A stretch of DNA of 64,000 nucleotides from contig JAVBJU010000014.1 in assembly GCA_031546825.1 (NCBI GenBank), positions 69,956 to 133,955 on the forward strand, given 5' to 3'. Both the position numbers and the translations under genes were made by a program. The first letter of the stretch is position 1. Every line of letters begins with the position of its first letter. A model generated the notes under the pieces. It ran no database searches and had not been told where the DNA came from. It saw nothing but the letters and a program-made list of their open reading frames with translations. Positions 8,861 to 19,217 of this stretch are shown piece by piece. Source of the DNA: Hohaiivirga sp031546825. GTDB lineage: Bacteria; Pseudomonadota; Alphaproteobacteria; Rhizobiales; Beijerinckiaceae.

Positions 8861-9603
8861 TCAGCGATGCACCCCAATCATCGTCGTCAGCCCGCCATCA
8901 ATTGGCAGCACTGCGCCGGTGATGTAGGCCGCCGGTTCGCTCATCAGAAACGCGCAAAGGCCAGCAACTTCCTCGGGCTTGGCGAAGCGACCTGCCGGGA
9001 TTTGCTTTTCCATGTTGTCACGATAAGCGGCATAGGGGGCCATCATGTCGGTGTCGATGAAGCCGGGGGCGATGTAGTTGACCGTTACGCCGCGCTTGGC
9101 GCTCTCTACCGCTAGCGTGCGGCAATATGACAGCATGGCACCCTTGGAGGCGGCATAAGCGGCGTTACCGGGATTGCCATAGAGGGCAGCCACCGAGCCG
9201 ATGACCGCAATGCGGCCCTGGCGCGCGCGCAGCATGGTGCGCAGCAGCGCCTTGGCGATCTGGGTCAGCGACCAGAAGTTAACCTGCATCGCCGCTTCCG
9301 CCTTGTCCTGCGCCATCATGGCGGCAAGGGCGTCGTAAGGCTGGCCAGCGTTGTGGATCAGGCCGAAATAGGTTTCTTCCTGCGCGGTTTCGCAGAAGGC
9401 GTCGAGGGCGGCGCGGTCTGAAAGATCAAGCGCGAAAGCGCGGATATCACGACCGGTTTCCTTGGCGAGATCGGCGGCAAGTGCTTCCGCTGCCGCGCCT
9501 GACGAGCGGTAGGTGAAATCTACGTTAAAACCTTGTGCGGCCAACGTGCGAACGATGGCAGCGCCAACACCCTTGGCGCCGCCGGTAACGAGAATACGGT
9601 TGG

Positions 9604-9607
<4 letters not shown>
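8861..9607 (-). CDS. FabG-like 3-oxoacyl-[ACP] reductase (SDR)
   Basis: A 248-residue classical short-chain dehydrogenase. The cofactor motif TGGAKGVG is at residues 8-15, NAG at 86-88, and the catalytic Ser138-Tyr151-Lys155 are all present. The C-terminal GAVLPIDGG is typical of FabG-like enzymes. It starts inside the fabF1 stop (4-nt overlap), so it is coupled to the two ketosynthases and is the obvious candidate for the ketoreduction step on AcpXL. The cluster as I know it from Rhizobium and Brucella (acpXL, fabZ, fabF2, fabF1, adh2, lpxXL) has no such gene at this spot. Confidence 0.9.
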
Positions 9608-10878
<1,271 letters not shown>

Positions 10879-10891
10879 TTCGCCGTTCTCC

Positions 10892-12019
10892 TCAAGCTTT
10901 CACGAGGCGCAATGCGCCTTCACCGCGACGGTGGCCGATGGATGTCACCACCGCTTCCGTCGCCTTACCCTGGGAAATCAGGGCCGCGCCAAGAACCGCG
11001 CCAATGGTGGCTTGGGGCTCAATGGTATGGCCGACGAGATCGCCCAATGCATGGATTGCACCGTTGCTGGCCAATTTCGCCAGTGCGTTCTTCTCTTCGG
11101 TGGTGATGCCAGCAAGGCCGGTTGCACCGGAGAAGACGGTAGCGTTGGAAGTTGCGCCGATTTCATTCCATGCCGTGGCCATGGCCTTTTCCACCGAACC
11201 CGCTTCACGCTTGGTGCGGTCGCTGGCGACTTTACCGAGCTTTGCCATGATTTTTGCGCCGCGCTTTTGCGCATGTTCGCGCGATTCCAGCAGCAGGAAT
11301 GCGCCGCCGGAGCCAAGAATGAACCCGCCGCCTTCGGCTTCGCGCTCCCAAACCGATTTGAACGGCTTTTTCCAGAGATAGCCGCCCGCTTCGTGGATCA
11401 GAAGCACGTCCGGCCGCTCAGCGTTATAGGAACCACCCACCAGAATGCAGTCCGCCTGCCCCGCGGCAATCCGCGCCTGCGCTATGCGCAAGGCATCCAC
11501 GCCACAAGCTTCTTCACCCATGAAGGTGCGCGATGCCCCGGTGACACCGTGGACGATGGAAATATTGCCCGCGAGAAGGTTGGAGAGCTGCGCCAGGAAT
11601 AAGGTTGGGCGAATGTCGCTCATCAGGCGCTCATTGAGATAAGCGCCGGGGTTTTCCGCGTCGCGCAGCCCGGTGAGAATCTGGCCATCGACCGCATAAT
11701 CACGCTCACCGCCACCTGCCGCAACGATCAGGTGCATGGCATTTTTCAGTTCGGCGTTATCTTTGACACCGGCGGAATCGAGCGCAAGGCCTGCGGCGTA
11801 GACGCCTAGGCGCTGCCATGGCTCCATCTGGCGCTGGTCCGATTTCTTCGGAATCTGGCTGTCATATTCCGGCACACCAACGGGGTGAACCTGATATGAG
11901 GGAAACCTGTCGCCATCGGTTTTCGGAGGCGTTTTCGACGCGAGCGCAGAGAGATGCGCCTCGATGCCTTCGCCAACGCAGGAAACGATTCCGACGCCGG
12001 TCACCACCACATCATGCAT
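10892..12019 (-). CDS. FabF2XL, degenerate ketosynthase (chain-length-factor-like)
   Basis: A 375-residue KAS-family protein. The fold markers are retained (VVVTGVGIVSCVG at the start, GHT at 330-332, a C-terminal glycine-rich segment), but catalytic residues are altered. A gapless match of the nucleophile helix to FabF1XL places Glu170 where Cys should be, with the nearest Cys two residues on (GEEACG); the NAHGT motif is missing, with VFSGATGLAG near 295-303. I chose the ATG at 12019 because GGAG lies upstream; the frame continues 10 codons further. It is likely a structural or chain-length partner of FabF1XL, as CLF is in type II polyketide synthases. Confidence 0.88.
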   Translation of the reverse strand: MHDVVVTGVGIVSCVGEGIEAHLSALASKTPPKTDGDRFPSYQVHPVGVPEYDSQIPKKSDQRQMEPWQRLGVYAAGLALDSAGVKDNAELKNAMHLIVAAGGGERDYAVDGQILTGLRDAENPGAYLNERLMSDIRPTLFLAQLSNLLAGNISIVHGVTGASRTFMGEEACGVDALRIAQARIAAGQADCILVGGSYNAERPDVLLIHEAGGYLWKKPFKSVWEREAEGGGFILGSGGAFLLLESREHAQKRGAKIMAKLGKVASDRTKREAGSVEKAMATAWNEIGATSNATVFSGATGLAGITTEEKNALAKLASNGAIHALGDLVGHTIEPQATIGAVLGAALISQGKATEAVVTSIGHRRGEGALRLVKA

Positions 12020-12115
12020 ATGCCGTCTCCGTTTCAGCCACTTCCGCACAAACCCCGGAAATGCAGCAGGCCGATGCCCGCCTTATTAATTGCTACGCTA
12101 CCATAACCGGCAGCG

Positions 12116-12571
12116 TCAGTCTTTCAGAAGTCCTATTTTGCGAACCCGCTCGCGGATCATGCCATCCATCCCTTCCGGGAAGGGCATGATACGGAAGCGC
12201 AGCTCCGCATCGCAGATCGGCTTACCCTCGGCGAAAATTTTAGCCTTTGTCACCGCATAACCCGAGCCTTCATGCTCAAAACTCGCGGTAATGGTTAGCA
12301 CCGTTCCGGGGCCGACGAAGGTGCGAAAGCGCGCCTTGTCCACCGCCATCAGGAACGGCATGTGGGAATAATTCATCAAACCGAGAATGAGATATCCCGA
12401 GGCCTGCGCCATCGTCTCGGTGAGGAGAACGCCGGGCACCAGCGGATGGCCGGGGAAGTGGCCTTCAAACACCGGGCTGGCATCAGGCACCACGGCCCGT
12501 GTCTCAATGGTTTTTGCGTCGGGGTCGAAAGCGACCACCTGATCGATCATCTCGAAATATTCGAGGCGCAT
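12116..12571 (-). CDS. fabZ: FabZXL, 3-hydroxyacyl-[ACP] dehydratase
   Basis: A 151-residue single hot-dog-fold dehydratase. His38 (EGHFPGHPLVPG) and Glu52 (LLTETMAQ) are the catalytic pair of FabZ. It should remove water from hydroxyacyl-AcpXL in each elongation cycle. It is divergent from housekeeping FabZ and slightly longer at the C-terminus, as expected for the very-long-chain paralogue. It lies between acpXL (119 nt away, with a strong hairpin in between) and fabF2 (96 nt). Confidence 0.92.
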   Translation of the reverse strand: MRLEYFEMIDQVVAFDPDAKTIETRAVVPDASPVFEGHFPGHPLVPGVLLTETMAQASGYLILGLMNYSHMPFLMAVDKARFRTFVGPGTVLTITASFEHEGSGYAVTKAKIFAEGKPICDAELRFRIMPFPEGMDGMIRERVRKIGLLKD

Positions 12572-12610
12572 TGCTCTTCCTGACTTCGTTCTTATCCCGA
12601 AAACGCATAG

Positions 12611-12641
12611 CGGGGCTGTCGCTTATAAGCAACAACCCCGC
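12611..12641 (-). promoter_or_regulatory. Strong hairpin between acpXL and fabZ
   Basis: An imperfect 31-nt palindrome with CGGGG/CCCCG ends and the self-complementary core GCTTATAAGC. It is not followed by a T-run on the minus strand. It could attenuate transcription or protect the acpXL message, giving more carrier protein than enzymes; this is inference from its position. Confidence 0.5.
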
Positions 12642-12690
12642 CGGATGACAACATCCTGCTTAATGAAATCGGTAATCTGCCTTAACGGCA

Positions 12691-12969
12691 TCAGGCCTTG
12701 GCGGCGACCAGCTCGTCGATGCGGGCGCACAGGTTCTTCAGCACGAAGTATTCTTCGGCAGGAGCCTTGCCTTCGTTGACTTCCTGGGTCCACTGCTCGA
12801 GCGGCAACTTGATGCCAAATGCCTTATCGATGGCAAAGGCGATATCAAGGAAGGCCAGCGAATCGATGCCGAGATCGTCAATGGCATGGCTATCAGGAGT
12901 GATCTTGTCGCGCGGAATGTCAGCGGTTTCCGAGATGATGCCGGCGACGGTATCGAATGTGGAAGACAT
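12691..12969 (-). CDS. acpXL: AcpXL, acyl carrier protein for very-long-chain fatty acids
   Basis: A 92-residue acyl carrier protein, the usual size for AcpXL and longer than the housekeeping AcpP. The phosphopantetheine site is Ser37 in DDLGIDSLAFLD. The C-terminal half (LPLEQWTQEVNEGKAPAEEYFVLKNLC) matches AcpXL rather than AcpP. It carries the growing chain that LpxXL transfers to lipid A. I chose the ATG at 12969 because AAGGAAA lies upstream; the 27 upstream open codons do not look like protein. It is first in the cluster, so its promoter (12970-13150) probably drives all seven genes. Confidence 0.95.
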   Translation of the reverse strand: MSSTFDTVAGIISETADIPRDKITPDSHAIDDLGIDSLAFLDIAFAIDKAFGIKLPLEQWTQEVNEGKAPAEEYFVLKNLCARIDELVAAKA

Positions 12970-13153
12970 CGGTTTATTTTCCTTTTGTCTGAATTTTAAA
13001 GAAATGACCGCTGGCTCAGGGCATAAACCCTCGTCGCCGGAAACGACCATTCAATGCGAAACTGTCCGCTACGGCATTACACGAGGCGCGGGATGATCGC
13101 AAGAGCACGCGAGGCTGACAGGCCACCGCTTCCGCGAACTGTCCTCCACAAAA

Positions 13154-13191
13154 CAAGAGCCCCGGGAAGATCGGGCTTCCCGGGGCTCTTG
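13154..13191 (-). terminator. Rho-independent terminator of acnA
   Basis: A 16-bp perfect stem (CAAGAGCCCCGGGAAG and its complement) with a 6-nt loop, followed on the minus strand by TTTTG. It lies 22 nt past the acnA stop and shields the acpXL promoter from read-through. Confidence 0.88.
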
Positions 13192-13213
13192 CATGTCATT
13201 GTAAGGCTCCAGC

Positions 13214-15913
13214 TTACTTCGCCAATTGCCGCAGCACGTAGTGAAGGATGCCGCCGTTGCGGTAATATTCGAACTCGTCCAGCGTATCGATGCGGCAGAG
13301 GAGTTCGACGTTTTTCACAGTGCCGTCGGCATATCTTACTTCCGCAATCATGGTCTGGCGCGGCTTGATGTCGCCGGTGAGGCCACGGATCGTCACGGTT
13401 TCATGGCCGGTGATGCCGAGGCTCTGCCAGTTTTCACCATTCTGGAATGTCAGCGGCAAAATGCCCATGCCGATCAGGTTCGAACGGTGGATGCGCTCAA
13501 AGGTTTCGGCGACCACAGCGCGCACGCCCTGCAGCATCGGACCCTTCGCCGCCCAATCGCGGGACGAGCCAGTGCCGTATTCCTTGCCTGCCATCACCAC
13601 GAGCGGGACACCCTCGTCGCGATACTTCATGGCAGCGTCGAAGATGAACATCTGTTCGCCGGAAGGCTGGTGGACGGTCAGACCGCCTTCAACGACGTTG
13701 CCGTCCTTGTCCTTCACCATCTGGTTCTTGACGCGGATATTGGCAAAAGTGCCGCGTTCCATGACCTCATGGTTGCCACGCCGGGTGCCGTACTGGTTGA
13801 AGTCCGCCACCGCGACCTGATGCTCCTGCAAGTACTTGCCGGCCGGGGAATTAGCGCGAATGGAACCTGCGGGCGAGATGTGGTCAGTGGTAATCGAATC
13901 AAGGAACAGGGCCAGGATGCGGGCATCAACGATGTCCTTAACCGGCTTCGGCTCCTTGGTGATGCCTTCAAAATAAGGCGGGTGCTGCACATAGGTCGAG
14001 CCCATGTCCCAGGCGTAAGTCTGGCTCGGCTTGACCGCGATCTTCTTCCAATGCTCGTCACCGGTGAAGACTTCGGCATAGCGGCTGGTGAACAGGTCGC
14101 GCGTGACATTCTTCGTCACGAACTCATGCACTTCGGCGGTGGTCGGCCAGATATCCTTGAGATAAACCGGCTGGCCATCCTTGCCAGTGCCAAGCGGCTC
14201 TTTGGTCAGGTCTATCTGCATGGAACCGGCCAAGGCATAGGCGACCACCAGCGGCGGAGACGCGAGATAGTTGGCACGGACATCGGCGCTGATGCGACCT
14301 TCAAAGTTACGATTACCGGACAACACCGCTGCCGCAACGAGATCATTCTCATTGATGGTTTTGGATATTGCCTCCGGCAGCGGACCGGAATTGCCGATGC
14401 AGGTGGTGCAGCCGAAGCCGACCAGATTGAAGCCAAGCTCATCAAGGAAGACCTGCAAGCCGGCCTTCTTGAAATATTCCTCAACCACCTGGGAGCCAGG
14501 CGCGAGCGAAGTCTTGACCCACGGCTTAACCTTGAGGCCCTTCATCACAGCATTGCGCGCCAGAAGGCCAGCGCCGAGCATGACGGACGGGTTCGAGGTG
14601 TTGGTGCAGGAGGTAATGGCGGCAATCACCACGTCGCCGTGGCCCAGATCGAAATTGGTGCCTGCAACCTTGACCCGCTTGCCAATTTCGGCGGCCTTGC
14701 GGAATTCGGTATCCATGGATTCGCTAAAACCCTTGGCCGCGCCTTCCAATGTCACCTTGTCCTGCGGGCGTTTGGGGCCTGCAAGCGAAGGCTGTACCTC
14801 AGAGAGATCGAGTTCAAGCGTATCGGTGAAAACCGGGTCCGGCGTTTGGTCATCACGCCACATGCCCTGCGCCTTGGCATAAGCCTCGACGAGAGCAATG
14901 CGCTCTTCCTTGCGGCCAGACGTCTTGAGGTAAGCGATAGTGTGGCGGTCAATCGGGAACAGACCACAGGTCGCACCGTATTCCGGGGCCATGTTGCCGA
15001 TGGTGGCACGGTCGGCGACCGGCATTTCGTTGAGACCGGGGCCGAAGAACTCGACGAATTTCCCGACCACGCCCTTTTTGCGCAGCATCTGCGTCACGGT
15101 GAGCACCATGTCGGTGGCAGTGATGCCTTCCTTGAGCTTGCCGATGAGCTTGAAGCCAATCACTTCGGGGATGAGCATGGAAATCGGCTGACCAAGCATC
15201 GCTGATTCAGCCTCAATGCCGCCAACGCCCCAGCCGAGCACGCCAAGGCCGTTGACCATGGTGGTGTGCGAATCAGCGCCCACAAGTGTATCGGGGTAGG
15301 CCAATGTCTCGCCGTTTTCGTCCTTGGTCCAGACAGTCTGGGAGAGGTACTCCAAATTGACCTGATGGCAGATGCCAGTGCCGGGAGGCACCACAGAAAA
15401 ATTCTTAAACGCGCTCTGTCCCCATTTGAGGAACTGGTAGCGCTCGACGTTGCGCTTGTACTCAAGCTCGACGTTCTTGGAGGCAGCCGTTGATGTGCCA
15501 AACTCATCGATACCCACCGAATGGTCGATAACGAGGTCAACGGGAATCAACGGATTGATCTTTTCGGGATTGCCGCCGAGCGCCGTCATGGCATCACGCA
15601 TGGCGGCAAGATCAACCACGGCGGGTACGCCGGTGAAGTCCTGCAACAGCACGCGGGCCGGACGGTACGCAATTTCCTTTTCCGTCTTGCCGCGGTTGTC
15701 GAGCCAGCCAATGATGGCGGCGACATCTTCCTTTGTGACGGTGCGACCGTCTTCAAAACGGAGCAGGTTTTCAAGCAGAATCTTTATGGAGAAAGGCAGT
15801 TTGGATACGCCTTTCAGGCCATTTTTCTCCGCCTCAAGCAACGAGTGGTAGGTATAGGTCTTTGACCCCACGGACAATTGTTGCTGAGATTTGTATGAAT
15901 TTTGCGACGACAC
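13214..15913 (-). CDS. acnA: Aconitate hydratase A
   Basis: An 899-residue AcnA/IRP-type aconitase that interconverts citrate and isocitrate in the TCA cycle. The 4Fe-4S ligands are visible: one cysteine in the SCTNTSNPSVM segment (about residue 435) and two in VGFGCTTCIGNSG. The substrate-binding GADSHTTMVNGLGVLGWGVGG and the swivel domain with AGKEYGTGSSRDWAAKG are intact. The start is GTG at 15913, behind an excellent GAGGAGG. It is monocistronic and divergent from ccmA. Confidence 0.97.
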   Translation of the reverse strand: MSSQNSYKSQQQLSVGSKTYTYHSLLEAEKNGLKGVSKLPFSIKILLENLLRFEDGRTVTKEDVAAIIGWLDNRGKTEKEIAYRPARVLLQDFTGVPAVVDLAAMRDAMTALGGNPEKINPLIPVDLVIDHSVGIDEFGTSTAASKNVELEYKRNVERYQFLKWGQSAFKNFSVVPPGTGICHQVNLEYLSQTVWTKDENGETLAYPDTLVGADSHTTMVNGLGVLGWGVGGIEAESAMLGQPISMLIPEVIGFKLIGKLKEGITATDMVLTVTQMLRKKGVVGKFVEFFGPGLNEMPVADRATIGNMAPEYGATCGLFPIDRHTIAYLKTSGRKEERIALVEAYAKAQGMWRDDQTPDPVFTDTLELDLSEVQPSLAGPKRPQDKVTLEGAAKGFSESMDTEFRKAAEIGKRVKVAGTNFDLGHGDVVIAAITSCTNTSNPSVMLGAGLLARNAVMKGLKVKPWVKTSLAPGSQVVEEYFKKAGLQVFLDELGFNLVGFGCTTCIGNSGPLPEAISKTINENDLVAAAVLSGNRNFEGRISADVRANYLASPPLVVAYALAGSMQIDLTKEPLGTGKDGQPVYLKDIWPTTAEVHEFVTKNVTRDLFTSRYAEVFTGDEHWKKIAVKPSQTYAWDMGSTYVQHPPYFEGITKEPKPVKDIVDARILALFLDSITTDHISPAGSIRANSPAGKYLQEHQVAVADFNQYGTRRGNHEVMERGTFANIRVKNQMVKDKDGNVVEGGLTVHQPSGEQMFIFDAAMKYRDEGVPLVVMAGKEYGTGSSRDWAAKGPMLQGVRAVVAETFERIHRSNLIGMGILPLTFQNGENWQSLGITGHETVTIRGLTGDIKPRQTMIAEVRYADGTVKNVELLCRIDTLDEFEYYRNGGILHYVLRQLAK

Positions 15914-16136
15914 GGGTTATCCTCCTCGGGATAATTATCAGGATCCGCAAGCCGAATGCGCCAAACGCGCGCGCCGCTCCGGGAGCGCCCGGACGGGACA
16001 GAGACGTGTATGGAAGAAACTGTTACAAGTCTCGTCACAAATACGCGGCGCAGCTTCGTCCGCTATAGCCCATTTCGATCAACCCGGCTACAATGTCGCG
16101 AATAGTTCTAAAGTATTTTACATTTGGGGGGATTGG

Positions 16137-16766
16137 GTGCGGCTCCAGGTCAACAAGCTCAGTTGCGTTCGAAGCGGACGGCGCATTTTCGAAGACGTTT
16201 CCTTCGTGCTGGAGCAAGGACGCGCACTCGTGGTGACCGGCCGCAACGGCGCCGGAAAATCGACTTTGCTTGCCATTTTGGCCGGGCAACTGCGCGCGAG
16301 CGGCGGCACCATTGCGGTGAGCGATGTGGGCGAACGCACATTACCCGAATGCCTGCATCTGATCGGCCATCGCGAAGCCTTGAAGGCGGCGATGACCGCG
16401 CGGGAAAATCTTGAATTTGCCGCCAACCTGCTCGGCACACCGGCCTTGTCCGCCGAAGCGGCGCTGGAGCGCGTCGGGCTCCTCCATGCCACCGACATGC
16501 CAATCGCCTATCTTTCCGCCGGACAGAAGCGACGGGTGGCACTGGCGCGTCTTCTCGTGGCGCACCGCCCGCTATGGCTACTGGATGAGCCGACCTCTGC
16601 GCTGGACACCGCCTCGCAGGAAGTGCTGTTCGCCATGCTCAATACCCATCTCGCCGAGGGCGGAATGCTCATCGCAGCAACCCACCAGGATATGCCGATC
16701 AATCATCTCGACACCCTGCGTATTGAGCGCCCCGCGCCCCGCACGTCTGACGCGGAGGCCTCATGA
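16137..16766 (+). CDS. ccmA: CcmA, heme exporter ATP-binding protein
   Basis: A 209-residue ABC ATPase: Walker A GRNGAGKST (35-43), signature LSAGQKRR (126-133), Walker B LWLLDEPTSALD (146-157). With CcmB it powers release of holo-CcmE during system I cytochrome c maturation. I chose the GTG at 16137, preceded by a run of six G about 6 nt upstream; the frame is open back to 15891, but that part is not protein-like. The stop overlaps ccmB by 4 nt. Confidence 0.93.
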   Translation: MRLQVNKLSCVRSGRRIFEDVSFVLEQGRALVVTGRNGAGKSTLLAILAGQLRASGGTIAVSDVGERTLPECLHLIGHREALKAAMTARENLEFAANLLGTPALSAEAALERVGLLHATDMPIAYLSAGQKRRVALARLLVAHRPLWLLDEPTSALDTASQEVLFAMLNTHLAEGGMLIAATHQDMPINHLDTLRIERPAPRTSDAEAS

Positions 16767-17434
16767 TGTTCAAGGTTATCTGCGCCTTGGTCGCCCGCGA
16801 CCTGAAGCTGTCGGCCCGCATCGGTGGGTCTGGCGCGCTCGGGCTGGTGTTTTTCCTGATGCTGGTGACGCTCATTCCCTTTGCGCTCGGGCCGGATCTC
16901 AACCTCCTGTCGCGCATCGGCCCGGCTATTTTATGGATCGCTGCCGTCCTCGCAACGCTGATCGGCTTTGACCGGTTGTTTCAGGCGGACGAAGAAGATG
17001 GTTCGCTCGATCTGATGCGTTCGGCCCCGGTGCCGCTCGAAGCGGTGGTTTTTGCCAAGGCGCTGGCGCACTGGCTTGGCACCGGCATTCCTCTGGCCAT
17101 TGCCTCGCCTTTGTTTGGGCTTTTGGTGGCGCTTAGCCCCACTGGCATGGCGGCTATGGCCGTGACGCTGCTGGTCGGAACGCCCGCGCTCTCCTTCATC
17201 GGGGCCATCGGCGCGGCGCTGACCTGCACCATACGGCGCGGCGGTCTGGTGCTCTCCATTCTGGTGTTGCCGCTGATGATCCCGACACTAATTTTCGGCG
17301 TCTCCGCCACCAATGCGGCACTCGGCGGCACCATCGCGTTCACCACACCGTTTCTTGTGTTAATTGCGCTGTCTCTGGTATTCATGGTGCTCGGCACCAT
17401 CGGTGCCGCTGCGGCACTGCGGGTGTCAGAATGA
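16763..17434 (+). CDS. ccmB: CcmB, heme exporter membrane subunit
   Basis: A 223-residue protein with six hydrophobic segments and the typical CcmB features: RDLKLSAR near the N-terminus, LFQADEEDGSLDLMRSAPVPLEAVVFAKALAHW in the middle and a LPLMIPTLIFG segment. It forms the membrane part of the CcmAB transporter. It is translationally coupled to ccmA and followed by a 164-nt AT-richer gap before ccmC. Confidence 0.93.
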   Translation: MMFKVICALVARDLKLSARIGGSGALGLVFFLMLVTLIPFALGPDLNLLSRIGPAILWIAAVLATLIGFDRLFQADEEDGSLDLMRSAPVPLEAVVFAKALAHWLGTGIPLAIASPLFGLLVALSPTGMAAMAVTLLVGTPALSFIGAIGAALTCTIRRGGLVLSILVLPLMIPTLIFGVSATNAALGGTIAFTTPFLVLIALSLVFMVLGTIGAAAALRVSE

Positions 17435-17598
17435 AAAAACAACAAAAGACAATGCGGCAGGGCAACGACATCGTCATGGAATTGCCGCTTGGTGGGTGTT
17501 CGATATAAACATCAAAAGACAGATTGCATGTCCCCCTGGCTGGGCCGGACGGATGGCAATTTAACAAGTTCAAGAAGGCAAACCTTAGGAAGATGCCC

Positions 17599-18354
17599 AT
17601 GAAAAAATGGATCGCTGCTCAGGCCAACCCGAGCCGGTTTCTCACCACCAGTGGGGCGGTGTTGCCATGGCTTGCGGGGCTCGCAGCCGTAACAACCCTC
17701 GGCGGAATTGCCTGGGCCTGGCTCGGTGCGCCACCCGACTATCAGCAGGGCGAAACCGTAAAGATCATGTATCTGCACGTGCCCGCCTCGTGGCTGTGCA
17801 TGTTCTTCTACATGATCATGACCTGCTCGGCGCTCGGCACGCTGGTGTGGCGCCATCCGCTCGCCGACGTATCGCAGAAAGCGGCAGCGCCGATTGGCGC
17901 GTCCTTCACGGTGATCTCACTCGTCACCGGCTCGTTGTGGGGCCGCCCGATGTGGGGCACCTACTGGCAGTGGGACGGGCGCATGACATCGGTGCTTATC
18001 CTGTTTCTCATCTATTGCGGCATTCTCGCCTTGTGGCGCGCCATCGAAGATCCGAACCGCGCCGCGCGTGCGGTCTCCGTGTTGACGCTGATCGGCGTGC
18101 CCAACATCATCATCATCAAATTTTCGGTGGAATGGTGGAACACCCTGCACCAGGGTTCAACGGTGTTCCGCGCCGATGGCCCGAAGATGCATTCAAGTAT
18201 GCTTTATCCGCTGTTGATTTCCGCCATCGGCTTCACCCTGCTTGGCCTGGCCCTGCATATTGCCGGAATGCGGGCTGAAATCCTGCGCCGCCGCGTGCGG
18301 ACACTCACCATTCTTGAGGCCGAGCGCCTCGACGCCGCTGGAGCAACGTCATGA
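17599..18354 (+). CDS. ccmC: CcmC, heme delivery protein
   Basis: A 251-residue six-helix membrane protein of the heme-handling family. The tryptophan-rich WGRPMWGTYWQWD motif, which presents heme to CcmE, is near residue 115, and conserved histidines flank it (YLHVPASW; WWNTLHQGSTV). I chose the ATG at 17599 because AGGA lies 8 nt upstream; an ATG two codons earlier is too close to it. It overlaps ccmD by 4 nt. Confidence 0.94.
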   Translation: MKKWIAAQANPSRFLTTSGAVLPWLAGLAAVTTLGGIAWAWLGAPPDYQQGETVKIMYLHVPASWLCMFFYMIMTCSALGTLVWRHPLADVSQKAAAPIGASFTVISLVTGSLWGRPMWGTYWQWDGRMTSVLILFLIYCGILALWRAIEDPNRAARAVSVLTLIGVPNIIIIKFSVEWWNTLHQGSTVFRADGPKMHSSMLYPLLISAIGFTLLGLALHIAGMRAEILRRRVRTLTILEAERLDAAGATS

Positions 18355-18521
18355 CCACTCTCGGACCCCACGCGGTTTTCATCATTGCCGCTTACGGATT
18401 CACCCTTATTGTGATCACCGCACTCATCATTGGCATCTTCAACGACACCCGCGCTCAAAAGCGCACGCTCGCGTCGCTTGAAGCGCGCGGCATCGGTCGA
18501 CGCAATCGCAAAGAGGCGTAA
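18351..18521 (+). CDS. ccmD: CcmD, small heme exporter subunit
   Basis: A 56-residue protein: MTTLGPHAVFIIAAYG, one membrane helix (about residues 8-28), then a basic cytoplasmic tail. Size, topology and place between ccmC and ccmG match CcmD, which is needed to release holo-CcmE from CcmABC. It starts inside the ccmC stop. Confidence 0.88.
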   Translation: MTTLGPHAVFIIAAYGFTLIVITALIIGIFNDTRAQKRTLASLEARGIGRRNRKEA

Positions 18522-18531
18522 AAGACAAATC

Positions 18532-19170
18532 ATGGCGGCTGAAACTGAAACACAACCCCCGCGCCAGGCATCGCGCAGTCTGCTTGCGATCCTGCCGCTC
18601 GCCATTTTTGGCCTTTTGCTGGTGCTTCTTTGGTTTGGGCTCGGCGGGTTTTCAAAAGAGGGACGCAACCCGCAGGATTTGACCTGGGTACTCCAGGGGA
18701 AACCGGTGCCTGCGCTTTCGCTTCCCGCGCTGCCCGGCCTCAACGACGCCGCTGGTAAACCGATACCCGGATTGAGCCGCGACGACCTTGTTGGCCATAT
18801 CACCGTACTCAATTTCTGGGGTTCATGGTGTGAACCATGCCGCTTTGAGCATCCGCAACTGATGCGGCTCGCCACATGGGCCAAGGCTCGCAACGTTCGG
18901 ATCGTCTCCATCGACTACAAGGATAGCCCCGCCGAAAACCCGCTGAAATTCCTCAAGGTTCTGGGCAATCCGTTTACGGCGGTCGGCGTTGATACCAGTG
19001 GCCGCACGGGCATTGATTTTGGCGTCTACGGTGTCCCTGAAACCTTCATTATCGGCCCCGACGCGGTGTTCGCCGAAAAGCAGGTCGGGCCGTTAAGCGA
19101 AGAGAATTTCGACGCTTTCCTCGGAAAAATAGAAGCGGTTATCCGCAAACACCCCCAGGCGGTTAAATAG
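18532..19170 (+). CDS. ccmG: CcmG/DsbE, periplasmic thiol:disulfide oxidoreductase
   Basis: A 212-residue protein with one N-terminal membrane anchor (about residues 16-37) and a thioredoxin-like domain with active site WCEPC (Cys100, Cys103). It reduces the heme-binding cysteines of apocytochrome c. The GVYGVPETFIIGPD cis-Pro loop is typical. I chose the ATG at 18532, 10 nt after ccmD; upstream codons overlap ccmD and are not protein-like. ccmE, ccmF and ccmH are not in the window, so that part of the pathway must be elsewhere. Confidence 0.93.
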   Translation: MAAETETQPPRQASRSLLAILPLAIFGLLLVLLWFGLGGFSKEGRNPQDLTWVLQGKPVPALSLPALPGLNDAAGKPIPGLSRDDLVGHITVLNFWGSWCEPCRFEHPQLMRLATWAKARNVRIVSIDYKDSPAENPLKFLKVLGNPFTAVGVDTSGRTGIDFGVYGVPETFIIGPDAVFAEKQVGPLSEENFDAFLGKIEAVIRKHPQAVK

Positions 19171-19187
19171 GGGCAACGGGGTTTAAA

Positions 19188-19211
19188 GCCGACCGGGAAT
19201 GCCCGATCGGC
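19188..19211. terminator. Hairpin between ccmG and yciB (convergent)
   Basis: GCCGACCGGG-AATG-CCCGATCGGC, a 10-bp stem with one mismatch. On the minus strand it is followed by TTTAAA and so suits yciB best; on the plus strand it lacks a T-run. Confidence 0.5.
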
Positions 19212-19217
19212 CTCGCC

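Noticed and set aside
13226..15205. Very long open frame antisense to acnA
   Set aside because: Shadow of GC-rich codon bias in acnA; no ribosome site and no protein-like composition.
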